Shown here: positions 54,174 to 62,420 of the stretch, in pieces
Numbering within the stretch: position 1 is the first letter of the stretch
How the letters are laid out: each line of letters begins with the position of its first letter
DNA from: Flagellimonas pelagia
Lineage (GTDB): Bacteria > Bacteroidota > Bacteroidia > Flavobacteriales > Flavobacteriaceae
Length of the DNA: 64,000 nucleotides
Reading direction: 5' to 3'
Assembly (NCBI RefSeq): GCF_003584135.1
Contig: NZ_QXFI01000033.1
Coordinates: 372,001-436,000 of the forward strand
Position numbers and translations under genes: made by a program
The notes under the pieces: generated by a model
The model's input: the letters and a program-made list of their open reading frames with translations, nothing else
Told to the model about the DNA's origin: nothing
Database searches by the model: none

Positions 54174-55274
54174 ATGCTACAACGTTTTTTTATTTTTTGT
54201 TCAGGAGCCGATACTGAAATTCTAAAAACCTGCTCCAACGGGGAACAGAACAAATATGCCGGTATTGGCGCCACGGTATTCTTCACTGCCGTTATGGCTT
54301 TTATTGCCAGTGGTTATGCCCTTTACACAGTATTTGACAATATCTACACGTCCATCTTTTTTGGGTTGATATGGGGTCTGTTGATCTTTAATCTGGACCG
54401 ATATATTGTGTCCACCATCAAAAAGAGGGACAATTTTAAAAGTGAACTGCTACAGGCCGCACCGAGGATCATTTTGGCGATTATCATTGCCGTGGTCATT
54501 TCCAAACCGTTGGAAATGAAAATCTTTGAAAAGGAAATCAACCAAGTGCTCTTGGAAGAAAAGAACTCCATGACCTTGAACAACAAGGAGCAATTGGCCC
54601 TGCAATACACACCTAAAATCCAAAGTCTTAATCAGGACATTGCCAACCTGAAGGGAGAAATCGCCACCAAAGAAGCCGAAACCAACGCCTTATACGACAC
54701 TTATATTTCCGAGGCCGAAGGTACTGCCGGAACAGGTCTTTTGGGCAAGGGACCCGTTTACAAGGAAAAACGTGATAAACACGATGCTGCCTTGGCGGAA
54801 CTCAACACCTTAAAGGAAACCAACACAGCCAAAATAGCAGGAATTGAAGCTCAAATTGTTGCCCTGGAAACGGATTATAACTCGGCGGTGACCAACTCCC
54901 AGCCCATCATCGATGGTTTTGATGGACTTATGGCGCGCATCAATGCCTTGGGTAAATTACCTTGGTTCCCTTCCTTCTTTATCTTTTTGCTGTTCTTGGC
55001 CATCGAAACGGCCCCCATCATTGCCAAACTGTTGGCACCAAAAGGGGAATACGACTTCAAGTTTGAAGAGCAGGAAAGTGTGGTGGCCACTTGGGTGACC
55101 CAAAAAGTGGAACAACGCAAACTGTTGTTGGCCACCGATGGGGAAATCAATGAAAAGATCTACACCGACATCAAGAACGAGGAAGAACTGTACCGTTACA
55201 AAAAACAAAAAGCAGAGGAATTGTTGCGGCTGCAGGCCGACTCCTTCCACAATGTGCAGGTAAAGGGCTTATAG
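54174..55274 (+). CDS. DUF4407 membrane protein
   Basis: A 366-residue protein of the DUF4407 family. Three membrane helices near the N-terminus (about residues 27-48, 53-75, 90-108) are followed by a coiled-coil periplasmic or cytoplasmic middle (about residues 115-265, rich in K, E and A). A fourth helix (FPSFFIFLLFLAIETAPIIAKLL, about residues 263-285) and a charged tail complete it. No enzymatic motif is recognised. It is transcribed apart from its neighbours, after the BlaI/M56 terminator. Confidence 0.82.
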   Translation: MLQRFFIFCSGADTEILKTCSNGEQNKYAGIGATVFFTAVMAFIASGYALYTVFDNIYTSIFFGLIWGLLIFNLDRYIVSTIKKRDNFKSELLQAAPRIILAIIIAVVISKPLEMKIFEKEINQVLLEEKNSMTLNNKEQLALQYTPKIQSLNQDIANLKGEIATKEAETNALYDTYISEAEGTAGTGLLGKGPVYKEKRDKHDAALAELNTLKETNTAKIAGIEAQIVALETDYNSAVTNSQPIIDGFDGLMARINALGKLPWFPSFFIFLLFLAIETAPIIAKLLAPKGEYDFKFEEQESVVATWVTQKVEQRKLLLATDGEINEKIYTDIKNEEELYRYKKQKAEELLRLQADSFHNVQVKGL

Positions 55275-55373
55275 CCAAATTTGTGCCCAAAGCCCAATGA
55301 TCTCACTACGTTATCAATTTAAAAAGGATGTTCATCCATTGGCGATGGAATTTTAACCGGAAAAACCCTAACG

Positions 55374-55430
55374 TCACTTATCGGTCGATATAATTCATTG
55401 AAACGAATCATATCTTTAACGTTATGGGCA
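55374..55430 (+). repeat. Flank module upstream of cassette-like gene 1
   Basis: A 57-base block starting CGTCACTTATCGGTC and ending TAACGTTATGGGC. It matches the block at 61471-61527 (about 80% identity by eye over 55 bases: TCACTT, TAATTCATT, GAATCATATC and AACGTT are shared). It contains TATCTTTA (55411-55418), which could be a -7 element. Confidence 0.65.
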
Positions 55431-55450
55431 ATTAAAATACAACTAGACTA

Positions 55451-56899
55451 ATGAAAAGATATATTTCAATAATAGTAATAATTATAACTCTTTGTGTTTC
55501 CTGCAAAAACAAAACCAACTCAAATGACATAGTCAACTCTTTGAAAAACAGACTTGAATCCTATATGGTCGAGTGTAATGAAAATGGGCTTTCTGCAAGC
55601 GTTTTAGTCGCCAAAGACGGAGAAATACTTTACTCTGGTGGCGTTGGACTAAGAAACAAAAACGAAAATCTTCCTGTAACTGAAGAAACCATTTTCACAA
55701 TAGGTTCATTGACAAAGCAGTTTACAGCAACTGCTATTCTAAAACTACAAGAAGAAGATAAATTATCGGTACACGATTCCATTTACAAATTTTTTGAAAA
55801 TGTGCCGAAGGACAAACAAAACATTACTATTCATCAATTACTTACCCATACTTCAGGAATAGTGGGAAATCTTGGTTACGGAGTGGATTTCGTTCCCATC
55901 TCAAAAGAGAAGTTTTTAAGCGAAGTTTATAATTCACCATTAGATTTTGAACCGGGAAAACAATTTAGTTATTCCAACGTGGGTTACAGTATTTTAGCTA
56001 TGATAATTGAAAAAGTTACGCAAACAGATTATGAGACCTATTTGCAGGAAAATCTTTTTCAAAAAGCAGGTATGAAACATACGGGTTATCTTTTCCCAAA
56101 ATGGGATACAACGCAAATTGCCCACGGTTATAAATGCGGGGAAGATTGGGGAACCCACCTTATGAAATGGCAAGCAGATTCAAATCAAATATCATGGCAT
56201 TTAAAAGGCAATGGAGGAATACTTTCCAATCCTTCCGATTTGTATAAATGGTATAAAGCATTAAAAGAAAATAAAATAATTTCTAAAAAATCATTTGAGC
56301 AACTCACTTTTCCCCACGTAAAGGAAAATGAATCGGGAGATTCACACTATGCATACGGATGGACCATAATGAATAATGACAGGAATACAAAAATTATAGC
56401 ACACAACGGCTCAAATGGTGTTTTTTATGCCGATTTCATACAACTACCTATAGAAAATACTGTAATCATTTATATGACCAACGAATTAAGATACGACACT
56501 CAAATTGTTGCGTGGGAAATAGAGCAATTACTTTTTAAGGAAAACTATACTCCCATTGTACCTAAAATGAAAAGCATAAAACATGGCAGTACCGATATTA
56601 CAAGTAAACAACTTGAAATCATACATCAGTTTGTAGAACTAATTTTGACCGATGATGAGAACATTGATGATTTCATCAACAAACATGTCGCTAGTAAAGA
56701 AAGAGAACGAAGATTCAAAATGTGGATGAAGGACATGCAGAAAGAGTTTTTGGAATATCGATTGAAACATATTTTAGAATATGGGGATATGAGCTACGAT
56801 ATTGTTTTGGAATCGAAAGATGGAAAAATTGTTGATTTAACCCCATGTTTTGACCTGCAATTCAATGAAAGTAATCAAATTGTGGCTTTCGGATGGTAA
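55451..56899 (+). CDS. Serine hydrolase (class C beta-lactamase-like), lipoprotein
   Basis: A 482-residue beta-lactamase/D-alanyl-D-alanine-carboxypeptidase-fold hydrolase with a lipoprotein signal (lipobox cysteine at residue 18 in LCVSCKN). Catalytic motifs are SLTK (86-89), YSN (174-176) and HNG (318-320). A C-terminal extension of about 130 residues has no clear match. Such proteins are often peptide or ester hydrolases rather than antibiotic-resistance enzymes. The base composition is visibly AT-richer than neighbouring genes, and the gene is preceded and followed by repeated flank modules. Confidence 0.85.
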   Translation: MKRYISIIVIIITLCVSCKNKTNSNDIVNSLKNRLESYMVECNENGLSASVLVAKDGEILYSGGVGLRNKNENLPVTEETIFTIGSLTKQFTATAILKLQEEDKLSVHDSIYKFFENVPKDKQNITIHQLLTHTSGIVGNLGYGVDFVPISKEKFLSEVYNSPLDFEPGKQFSYSNVGYSILAMIIEKVTQTDYETYLQENLFQKAGMKHTGYLFPKWDTTQIAHGYKCGEDWGTHLMKWQADSNQISWHLKGNGGILSNPSDLYKWYKALKENKIISKKSFEQLTFPHVKENESGDSHYAYGWTIMNNDRNTKIIAHNGSNGVFYADFIQLPIENTVIIYMTNELRYDTQIVAWEIEQLLFKENYTPIVPKMKSIKHGSTDITSKQLEIIHQFVELILTDDENIDDFINKHVASKERERRFKMWMKDMQKEFLEYRLKHILEYGDMSYDIVLESKDGKIVDLTPCFDLQFNESNQIVAFGW

Positions 56900-56910
56900 A
56901 TCAAAAACAG

Positions 56911-56995
56911 CTCATAGCAATGTATAAAAATCATAGCAACACAAGTAATAAATTGATGGATTGTAAACCGCTTCAACTTTTTTGTAACTGACAGG
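56911..56995 (+). repeat. Flank module downstream of cassette-like gene 1
   Basis: Starts CTCATAGCAATGTATAA and ends TGTAACTGACAGG. It matches in start and end the module after gene 2 (ACAATGTATAA to TTAACTGACGG, 62314-62371), with a variable middle. Confidence 0.55.
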
Positions 56996-57116
56996 AAAGT
57001 GCCACGCAGTCGGCTACTATTCTTATACTCACCGATAAGTGTAATTCTTTTTTTGGCTTCATTAAATCATCAGTACATCCCCTGTGGCAGAAATTCAAAA
57101 AGGATCATTTGGGGCA

Positions 57117-58886
57117 CTAATCCACAATTCCCATTTTTTTCAGGAGGAAAGAGGCATTCATGTTCTGGCAAATGCCTTCCTTAAAACGGTAGTCAAAATA
57201 GAGTTCCCCGTTTACGATCTGGGCATCAAAATAATGGTTTTCCACTTGTGGGAGTTCATTGGCCAAGGTACATAGGCTCAAATCGTGGGTAGCGACCAAT
57301 CCCGTGGCTCCGGAGCGCACCAGCTTTTCCACAAATTTTTTGGAGCCTTCAGCCTTGTCCACACTATTGGTCCCTTTCAAGATCTCATCGAGGACCACAA
57401 AACAATTGCCTTTTTCCAGTTCGTCCACAATGTATTTCAACCGCTTCAACTCTGCATAGAAATACGAGGTTTCATCCGCAAGGGAATCCGAGGAACGCAT
57501 ACTGGTGAGCAATCGAATTGGTTGGTATTGCACCTCTTTTCCTTTGACAGGCAACCCCATGTTGGCCATGACGATCTGTAGGGCCACCGCACGCAAAAAA
57601 GTACTTTTCCCGGCCATATTGGCACCGGTCACGATACTGAATCGGCCTTCATCCAAGGAAAAGTCGTTGAGCACGTTCTTTTTTGGGTCCACCAAAGGAT
57701 GACCCACCGCTTTGGCCTGCAAGGTCATCGGTCCATCGGTGATTTGTGGATACGTGTGATCAAGATGATTGAATGCATAATTGCCCAAGGAGTTGTAGGC
57801 ATCAAAATAGGCAATGGCCTCGAACCAACCTTCCACTTGTTTGCCATATGTACCGATCCAGTTTTCTACTTGGTAAGCAAAATACAGGCTCCACAAGGCA
57901 AGACCCTGACCGAACATCATAATCAACAAGTTGTTCTGCTGGTCCAACATGGCCATATGTCTGGTGAATTTCTTCAATATCTTAGAGGTCTTTTCCCCAT
58001 CCAAGATCAATTTTTGTTGTAGATTCCGAAGCAGCTCCGAAGCAAATTCCTTTTGCTCCAGTTCCGAAATCAATTTTTGATATTGCTCTATGGTATCTTG
58101 GGCTTTGGACACATCGGAAGAGAAGCGCAAAATGTTTTTGCCGTACCGTCCCACGATTCCGACCCCAACCACATACCAATACAACACCACCACCTCGGGA
58201 ATCCATCCAGAAAGAGCAGCAATGACCAGACCGATAGAACCCAAAGCAAATGCCGGGGCCACATATTTGATCCATTTAGGCACAAAGGCCACATGTTCCT
58301 TCAACCACTTGGAAACCACATGGTGGGGTACTTCGGGATGCGTACCTCCTGCCAATGCAGAGAACCGTTGGCGCCATTCGGGCAACTGGGCCAATTCTTG
58401 AATGGCCTCTTGCTTTTTGGTAATATCCTTTGGATATCCATCCAATAAAAGACCTGCAAAAACTTGGCTCCCCTGTTTCAATGCTGTTCTGTTGGCATAT
58501 TGATAAAAGGAACCTCGACCAAAAAGATCCAAATCTTGGGCATACGGATGTTCGGGCACCAAAAATTCCTTTCCATCTGGCAAATGATGAAATCGGCGGG
58601 CGGCCACTTCCAGTTCCGTGTTGTTGATGGCAATCAATCGCTCTACATACCCTTTTTGCCATTTTAGGTCACTGTACCTAGAAACGAGATATAAAAACCC
58701 CGCCAATCCCAAAGGGAAAATCCAATACACCAAGCTGGTCGTCCAGAGAAAATACATCGCCAAACCCGTTATCACAAAAACGAGCAGTCGCAATGAAGCC
58801 AATAGGGCCAATTGCTTTTTTAACCGTTTGAGTTCTTCGTTATGCTTGTCCCGTTGCTGGGTATAAAAAATCGTAATCCCGTCCAT
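57117..58886 (-). CDS. Membrane-anchored MutS-like ATPase
   Basis: A 589-residue protein with the MutS C-terminal ATPase. The P-loop is GANMAGKSTFLR (421-432), FVVLDEILKGTN is Walker B (496-507), and GLVATHDLSLC is the signature-like segment (529-539). The N-terminus instead has membrane helices (about residues 29-48 and 51-70, and a pair near 208-245) and a coiled-coil. The mismatch-recognition domain of true MutS is missing. These proteins are widespread in Bacteroidota but uncharacterised; DNA repair should not be assumed. Confidence 0.85.
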   Translation of the reverse strand: MDGITIFYTQQRDKHNEELKRLKKQLALLASLRLLVFVITGLAMYFLWTTSLVYWIFPLGLAGFLYLVSRYSDLKWQKGYVERLIAINNTELEVAARRFHHLPDGKEFLVPEHPYAQDLDLFGRGSFYQYANRTALKQGSQVFAGLLLDGYPKDITKKQEAIQELAQLPEWRQRFSALAGGTHPEVPHHVVSKWLKEHVAFVPKWIKYVAPAFALGSIGLVIAALSGWIPEVVVLYWYVVGVGIVGRYGKNILRFSSDVSKAQDTIEQYQKLISELEQKEFASELLRNLQQKLILDGEKTSKILKKFTRHMAMLDQQNNLLIMMFGQGLALWSLYFAYQVENWIGTYGKQVEGWFEAIAYFDAYNSLGNYAFNHLDHTYPQITDGPMTLQAKAVGHPLVDPKKNVLNDFSLDEGRFSIVTGANMAGKSTFLRAVALQIVMANMGLPVKGKEVQYQPIRLLTSMRSSDSLADETSYFYAELKRLKYIVDELEKGNCFVVLDEILKGTNSVDKAEGSKKFVEKLVRSGATGLVATHDLSLCTLANELPQVENHYFDAQIVNGELYFDYRFKEGICQNMNASFLLKKMGIVD

Positions 58887-58892
58887 TCAGAT

Positions 58893-59252
58893 TTACTGTA
58901 GGTCTTTCAATTCTTGTTGTAGTTTTTTGGTGAGGCTGGCAACCACCAGTTCATAGGAATGGTCTACCAATTCCCTGATCAGTTGGGGAGGCAATTGTTC
59001 CACATACAAGGTGTTCCAATGTACCTTGCTCATATGGTAGCCCGGGGTAATGATCCCATCATAAGTTTCACGCAATTCTTCGGACCGTTCGGGATCACAC
59101 TTGAGGTTACATTGGGAGGGTACACGCTCCAAGGGCACCAAAGCGAACATTTTCCCCATGACCTTGAAGACCAAAGTCTCTGCATCAAAAGGGAATTCTT
59201 CCGTTACGCCTTTTTTGACGATGCAATACTCCCTCAGTTCCTCCACGTTCAT
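58893..59252 (-). CDS. MmcQ/YjbR-family protein
   Basis: A 119-residue protein of the MmcQ/YjbR family (CyaY-like fold). It opens with EELREYCIVKKGVTEEFPFD, contains MFALVPLERVPSQCNLKCDPERSEELRE as spaced segments and ends with KKLQQELKDL. Some members bind DNA; function is otherwise unknown. It lies six bases upstream of the MutS-like gene and two bases downstream of the Dabb lipoprotein gene, so the run from 57117 to 61384 may be one unit. Confidence 0.85.
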   Translation of the reverse strand: MNVEELREYCIVKKGVTEEFPFDAETLVFKVMGKMFALVPLERVPSQCNLKCDPERSEELRETYDGIITPGYHMSKVHWNTLYVEQLPPQLIRELVDHSYELVVASLTKKLQQELKDLQ

Positions 59253-59254
59253 GG

Positions 59255-59653
59255 TCAGATGCCTTCAGAATCGTACACGATCACCTTCTCCCACAAATCC
59301 TGACACTCCTCGATAAAGATCAAATGGGGAGGTTCTGTTTGATAGGCCGCTTGATCTTCCGCAGACTCAAAAGTCAAGATCAAGGAATACGTAAAGGAAT
59401 CGTCCACCACGTCACGAGTGGCCTTGGGTGCGGTGCCAATAAATTTGGTCTTGGCATATTGGGAGTTCTCCAAGAACTTCTTCAACGAGGCCTCGAACTT
59501 AACCCTATCTGCATGGTTGTTGGGTTCTTTGAACCAAAAATAGACGACGTGGGTAAAGGTGGGATCAAAATTACTGTTCATTTCGTTTTTGAATTGTACA
59601 CAACTGGAGGCAAATACACCCACCAATAGTAAGATTACGATTTTGATTTTCAT
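59255..59653 (-). CDS. Dabb-domain lipoprotein
   Basis: A 132-residue lipoprotein (lipobox cysteine in VFASSCVQFK, about residue 18) carrying a stress-responsive alpha/beta-barrel (Dabb) domain, seen in the opening FTHVVYFWFKEPN and the following helix-strand pattern. Members of this ferredoxin-like fold are often dimeric and of unknown substrate. It is placed outside the cytoplasm here, which is unusual for a Dabb protein but frequent in Bacteroidota. Confidence 0.8.
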   Translation of the reverse strand: MKIKIVILLLVGVFASSCVQFKNEMNSNFDPTFTHVVYFWFKEPNNHADRVKFEASLKKFLENSQYAKTKFIGTAPKATRDVVDDSFTYSLILTFESAEDQAAYQTEPPHLIFIEECQDLWEKVIVYDSEGI

Positions 59654-59659
59654 GGTTGT

Positions 59660-60283
59660 TTATTCTTCTATAAATTGTTTTTCCCTGTTCGATATTTCCA
59701 AAGAGGAGTAGTCCAGCTTCCACCCGATGGTCTCCACTATCTTCTCCACCACAAAAACGGCCTGCAAGGCTTCTTTCCTTGCTGTTTCCATCAAACCGCT
59801 TTCCGGTATTTTTTGTTTGATGTGGTCCTTGGCCTCTTGATTCAATTTGGTAAGGTCCGTGGGTGAAAAACTATTGAAAATACCGTTCTTGATATCGTAA
59901 AATTGAAGATCTGGCTCAATCGACAGGACTTCCGGTTGCGGAAAATGGCTTAAAATAATCTTGCGCTTGTCGTTGTCCGCCTTCAATTCCAATTTATTCA
60001 AATCATACCCGATATGTGCCTTTGCCTTGATCACGATCAACGCTTTCTTTTTGCTTTTGAACAGGCTCATAAAACTGTCCTTGGTGTTTTCGTAGTGATA
60101 GATTTCGGCAAAATCCCCTTCCACGGAAACCAACTTGCACACACTGCGGATCTTGTTCAAAATAACGGTGGACTGCTGTTCGGTGATTTCCTTGCTCTTC
60201 TTCTTTCCAAAAAAGGAATAGACCCAATACATCAATATTGCACCCAAAATCAGTCCCAAAATGCTGTCGATCACTTCGCCCAT
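59660..60283 (-). CDS. DUF4230-type membrane-anchored protein
   Basis: A 207-residue protein with an N-terminal membrane helix (VIDSILGLILGAILMYWVYSFF) and a soluble domain beginning around residue 35 that matches the DUF4230 pattern (KIRSVCKLVSVEGDF, YDLNKLELKADNDKRKIIL in two parts). Function is unknown. It has one-base spacing from the following DUF4260 gene. Confidence 0.75.
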   Translation of the reverse strand: MGEVIDSILGLILGAILMYWVYSFFGKKKSKEITEQQSTVILNKIRSVCKLVSVEGDFAEIYHYENTKDSFMSLFKSKKKALIVIKAKAHIGYDLNKLELKADNDKRKIILSHFPQPEVLSIEPDLQFYDIKNGIFNSFSPTDLTKLNQEAKDHIKQKIPESGLMETARKEALQAVFVVEKIVETIGWKLDYSSLEISNREKQFIEE

Positions 60284-60284
60284 A

Positions 60285-60635
60285 TCAATTGCCTATTTCA
60301 CCCAAATGGGTAAACTTGAATCCTTTGTCATATTTCAGTCCGTAGCCCATGGCCCTGTCCAATGCGGAATGCGAAAACAGGATGATTCCAACGAGCTGGC
60401 ATAAAGGTATTGAAAAGTAGACACCCGCCAAGTAGACCAAAATGGCCAACCCTTTGTGATGAAACAGATTGTAGGTGAGCGCGCCTATCTTGTTGTTGAA
60501 AAGATAGCCGACCATCCCAATATCCGGGGCCAAGATCAGGACCAGAAACCACCACCAGGCGTAGTCCAATTGGTTGAACAGATAAATACCCAACACGAAC
60601 ATGAGCACTTCCTCCAATTTTAGAACGGTCTTCAT
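60285..60635 (-). CDS. DUF4260-type small membrane protein
   Basis: A 116-residue protein with three or four membrane helices, containing MVGYLFNNKIGALTYNLFHHKG and ending GYGLKYDKGFKFTHLGEIG in pieces; this pattern fits DUF4260. Function is unknown. Its start overlaps the cyclase gene's stop by four bases. Confidence 0.8.
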   Translation of the reverse strand: MKTVLKLEEVLMFVLGIYLFNQLDYAWWWFLVLILAPDIGMVGYLFNNKIGALTYNLFHHKGLAILVYLAGVYFSIPLCQLVGIILFSHSALDRAMGYGLKYDKGFKFTHLGEIGN

Positions 60636-61384
60636 TTTTCTTCGATTTTATAGAGTACGGGGCGACTGGGACTGGCATCATTTTCAAAAGGTGCCACTTG
60701 AAGGTTCAAAAAGTAGGTGCCGTCCTTTACCTTGTTCGGCACATAGATCAGTTCCGTGATGGTGGCCTTTTCACGAGGCTTTCCTTTGATGTTCCAAAAG
60801 GCATTATGGCACAAAAGTGCGCCACCGTCCCGTTCCTTGTCGACAGAAGGCAGGTCGATCAACAAATGCTCAACTCCTTTTTTTACCAAATAACGGGCCG
60901 CTTCTTCCAATAGGTAAGGCGGATTGGTATCGGAATAGTTTCGGGAGCGTTTCTCCTTGGTGTTGGGTATGGTGCGGATGACCACGGCTTCCCTTTTTTT
61001 GTTGCCCAAAGCGTATTGCAACTGCTTTTCGGAAATGATAAAATCGTCCCCCATTTGTTCGGGGGCCACGGTGATCACTTCGGCCAAAAAGAAGAACTTT
61101 TTCAGTTTTTGGTTGATGGAATGAAACCCTTCGGTGATATGTCCCAAGCATTCCGTGTGGGTTACATGCGAATGCGGATTGAAAAAAATATCATTGAAAT
61201 TGGTAGATGCGCCTTCCGTGACCTTGCCTACAAATCCCTCCTCGGCATGGGGCTCAATTTTGGGTGGGCCCAAATACCAGGCATTGATGTTGGCCTCCCC
61301 TCCCGAAATGGCGATGGAAATGTCCAACGGTTTGGAAAGGTCGATCTTGTAATTTTTGGAAAGGTGTTTTAGGGTTGCAATCAT
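60632..61384 (-). CDS. Cyclase-family (kynurenine formamidase-like) hydrolase
   Basis: A 250-residue metal-dependent hydrolase of the cyclase/kynurenine formamidase family. The metal-binding HSHVTHTECLGH (about residues 72-83) stands where the family has HxGTHxDxPxH. A second metal-side segment, LLIDLPSVDKERDGG, is near residue 170. Substrate cannot be predicted from sequence. It heads the block of small genes 57117-61384 on the minus strand. Confidence 0.82.
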   Translation of the reverse strand: MIATLKHLSKNYKIDLSKPLDISIAISGGEANINAWYLGPPKIEPHAEEGFVGKVTEGASTNFNDIFFNPHSHVTHTECLGHITEGFHSINQKLKKFFFLAEVITVAPEQMGDDFIISEKQLQYALGNKKREAVVIRTIPNTKEKRSRNYSDTNPPYLLEEAARYLVKKGVEHLLIDLPSVDKERDGGALLCHNAFWNIKGKPREKATITELIYVPNKVKDGTYFLNLQVAPFENDASPSRPVLYKIEEK

Positions 61385-61470
61385 GTAATTGGACTTGTTG
61401 CAGTAATTAACTCAATTCCCTTGAGAAATGCAATACTAGCCAAGCAGAACTTTGATTTAAATCCAGTATC

Positions 61471-61543
61471 TTCACTTTTAGATTGGTGTAATTCATTAAA
61501 AATGAATCATATCCAATAACGTTGTGCTTCATTATAACTGACC
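61471..61543 (+). repeat. Flank module upstream of cassette-like gene 2
   Basis: Block beginning TTCACTTTTAGATTGGTGTA and continuing through TAATTCATT (61489-61497) and AATCATATCC to AACGTTGTGC (61518-61527) and AACTGACC (61536-61543). Same start and order as 55374-55430. GTTGTGC (61521-61527) is inverted relative to GCACAAC (62314-62320) after the gene. Confidence 0.65.
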
Positions 61544-61551
61544 ATTGACCA

Positions 61552-62301
61552 ATGATAAAATTCTTTAGAAAAATTAGACAAAATCTACTTTCAGAAGGCA
61601 AAACCGGAAGATACCTGAAATATGCCATTGGTGAAATCATCCTAGTTATGATTGGTATTCTATTGGCACTTCAAGTCAGCAACTGGAATCAAAACCGTAT
61701 TGAGCAAAAAGAAGAAAAGGAGGTAATTACTAAACTTCACAAAGACTTCAAAGAAAATAAAAAGATTTTGAAAGATTTTTTAGTTGAAGTTAATAAACAA
61801 ATGAATGCGCAAGAAACTTTAATGCATTTAATTGGAGCCTCAAAGGAAGAACTTTATAAACATAATTTAGACAGTATATTTTATGTTTCTTTCGGATATA
61901 GCGAAATAGCTTTTGCCGATAATACAATTGAAAATATTATACAAAGTGGTAAGTTAAACCTTTTAAAAAATCAAAAAATAACGGACTTACTGTATAAATG
62001 GAACACATTATCTGAAATTAGAAAAACCCGATTGACAAAACTGGATAATTGGTCGAATAACGAGCTTATACCCTATCTATTACCTAAAATATCTTTTAAA
62101 CAAATGGATATGACGAGTAATTATCCTTGGGCAGGAATTTCTAAAGTAAAACCAGATTACTACCCTTTGTTTCAAGAAATCACATTCGAAAATTATTTAG
62201 ATAATAATCTTTGGTACTTTCAACAAGTTAAGGAACGTTGTCAAGAAACAGATATAATCATCGATAAAATAATTGAAGCCACTAAACCAAGCGTACAATG
62301 A
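61552..62301 (+). CDS. DUF6090-type membrane protein
   Basis: A 249-residue protein opening FFRKIRQNLLSEGKTG and YLKYAIGEIILVMIG, then ILLALQVSNWNQNR, the recognisable DUF6090 N-terminus: a basic segment and one membrane helix (about residues 28-45). The rest is helical, probably outside the membrane, with no catalytic motif. DUF6090 genes occur in many scattered copies in Flavobacteriia. This one is AT-rich compared with its neighbours and sits between the repeated flank modules. Confidence 0.75.
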   Translation: MIKFFRKIRQNLLSEGKTGRYLKYAIGEIILVMIGILLALQVSNWNQNRIEQKEEKEVITKLHKDFKENKKILKDFLVEVNKQMNAQETLMHLIGASKEELYKHNLDSIFYVSFGYSEIAFADNTIENIIQSGKLNLLKNQKITDLLYKWNTLSEIRKTRLTKLDNWSNNELIPYLLPKISFKQMDMTSNYPWAGISKVKPDYYPLFQEITFENYLDNNLWYFQQVKERCQETDIIIDKIIEATKPSVQ

Positions 62302-62313
62302 CAAATAACGAAA

Positions 62314-62371
62314 GCACAACAATGTATAACCGCAATTAATCGCTAATTTAACCCTTAACTGACGGTTATAC
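62314..62371 (+). repeat. Flank module downstream of cassette-like gene 2, with 9-bp inverted repeat
   Basis: Begins GCACAACAATGTATAACCG and ends AACTGACGGTTATAC. GTATAACCG (62324-62332) and CGGTTATAC (62363-62371) are perfect inverted repeats 30 bases apart, so the module can fold into a single large hairpin, in the manner of recombination sites. Confidence 0.6.
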
Positions 62372-62420
62372 TAGACCGATATGAGCACCCTATACAATTG
62401 AGACATCAAATCAAACAAGG

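Noticed and set aside
55451..56899. Antibiotic-resistance beta-lactamase
   Set aside because: The SxxK, YSN and HxG motifs mark the general serine-hydrolase fold. The lipoprotein signal and long C-terminal extension fit the many non-resistance members better.
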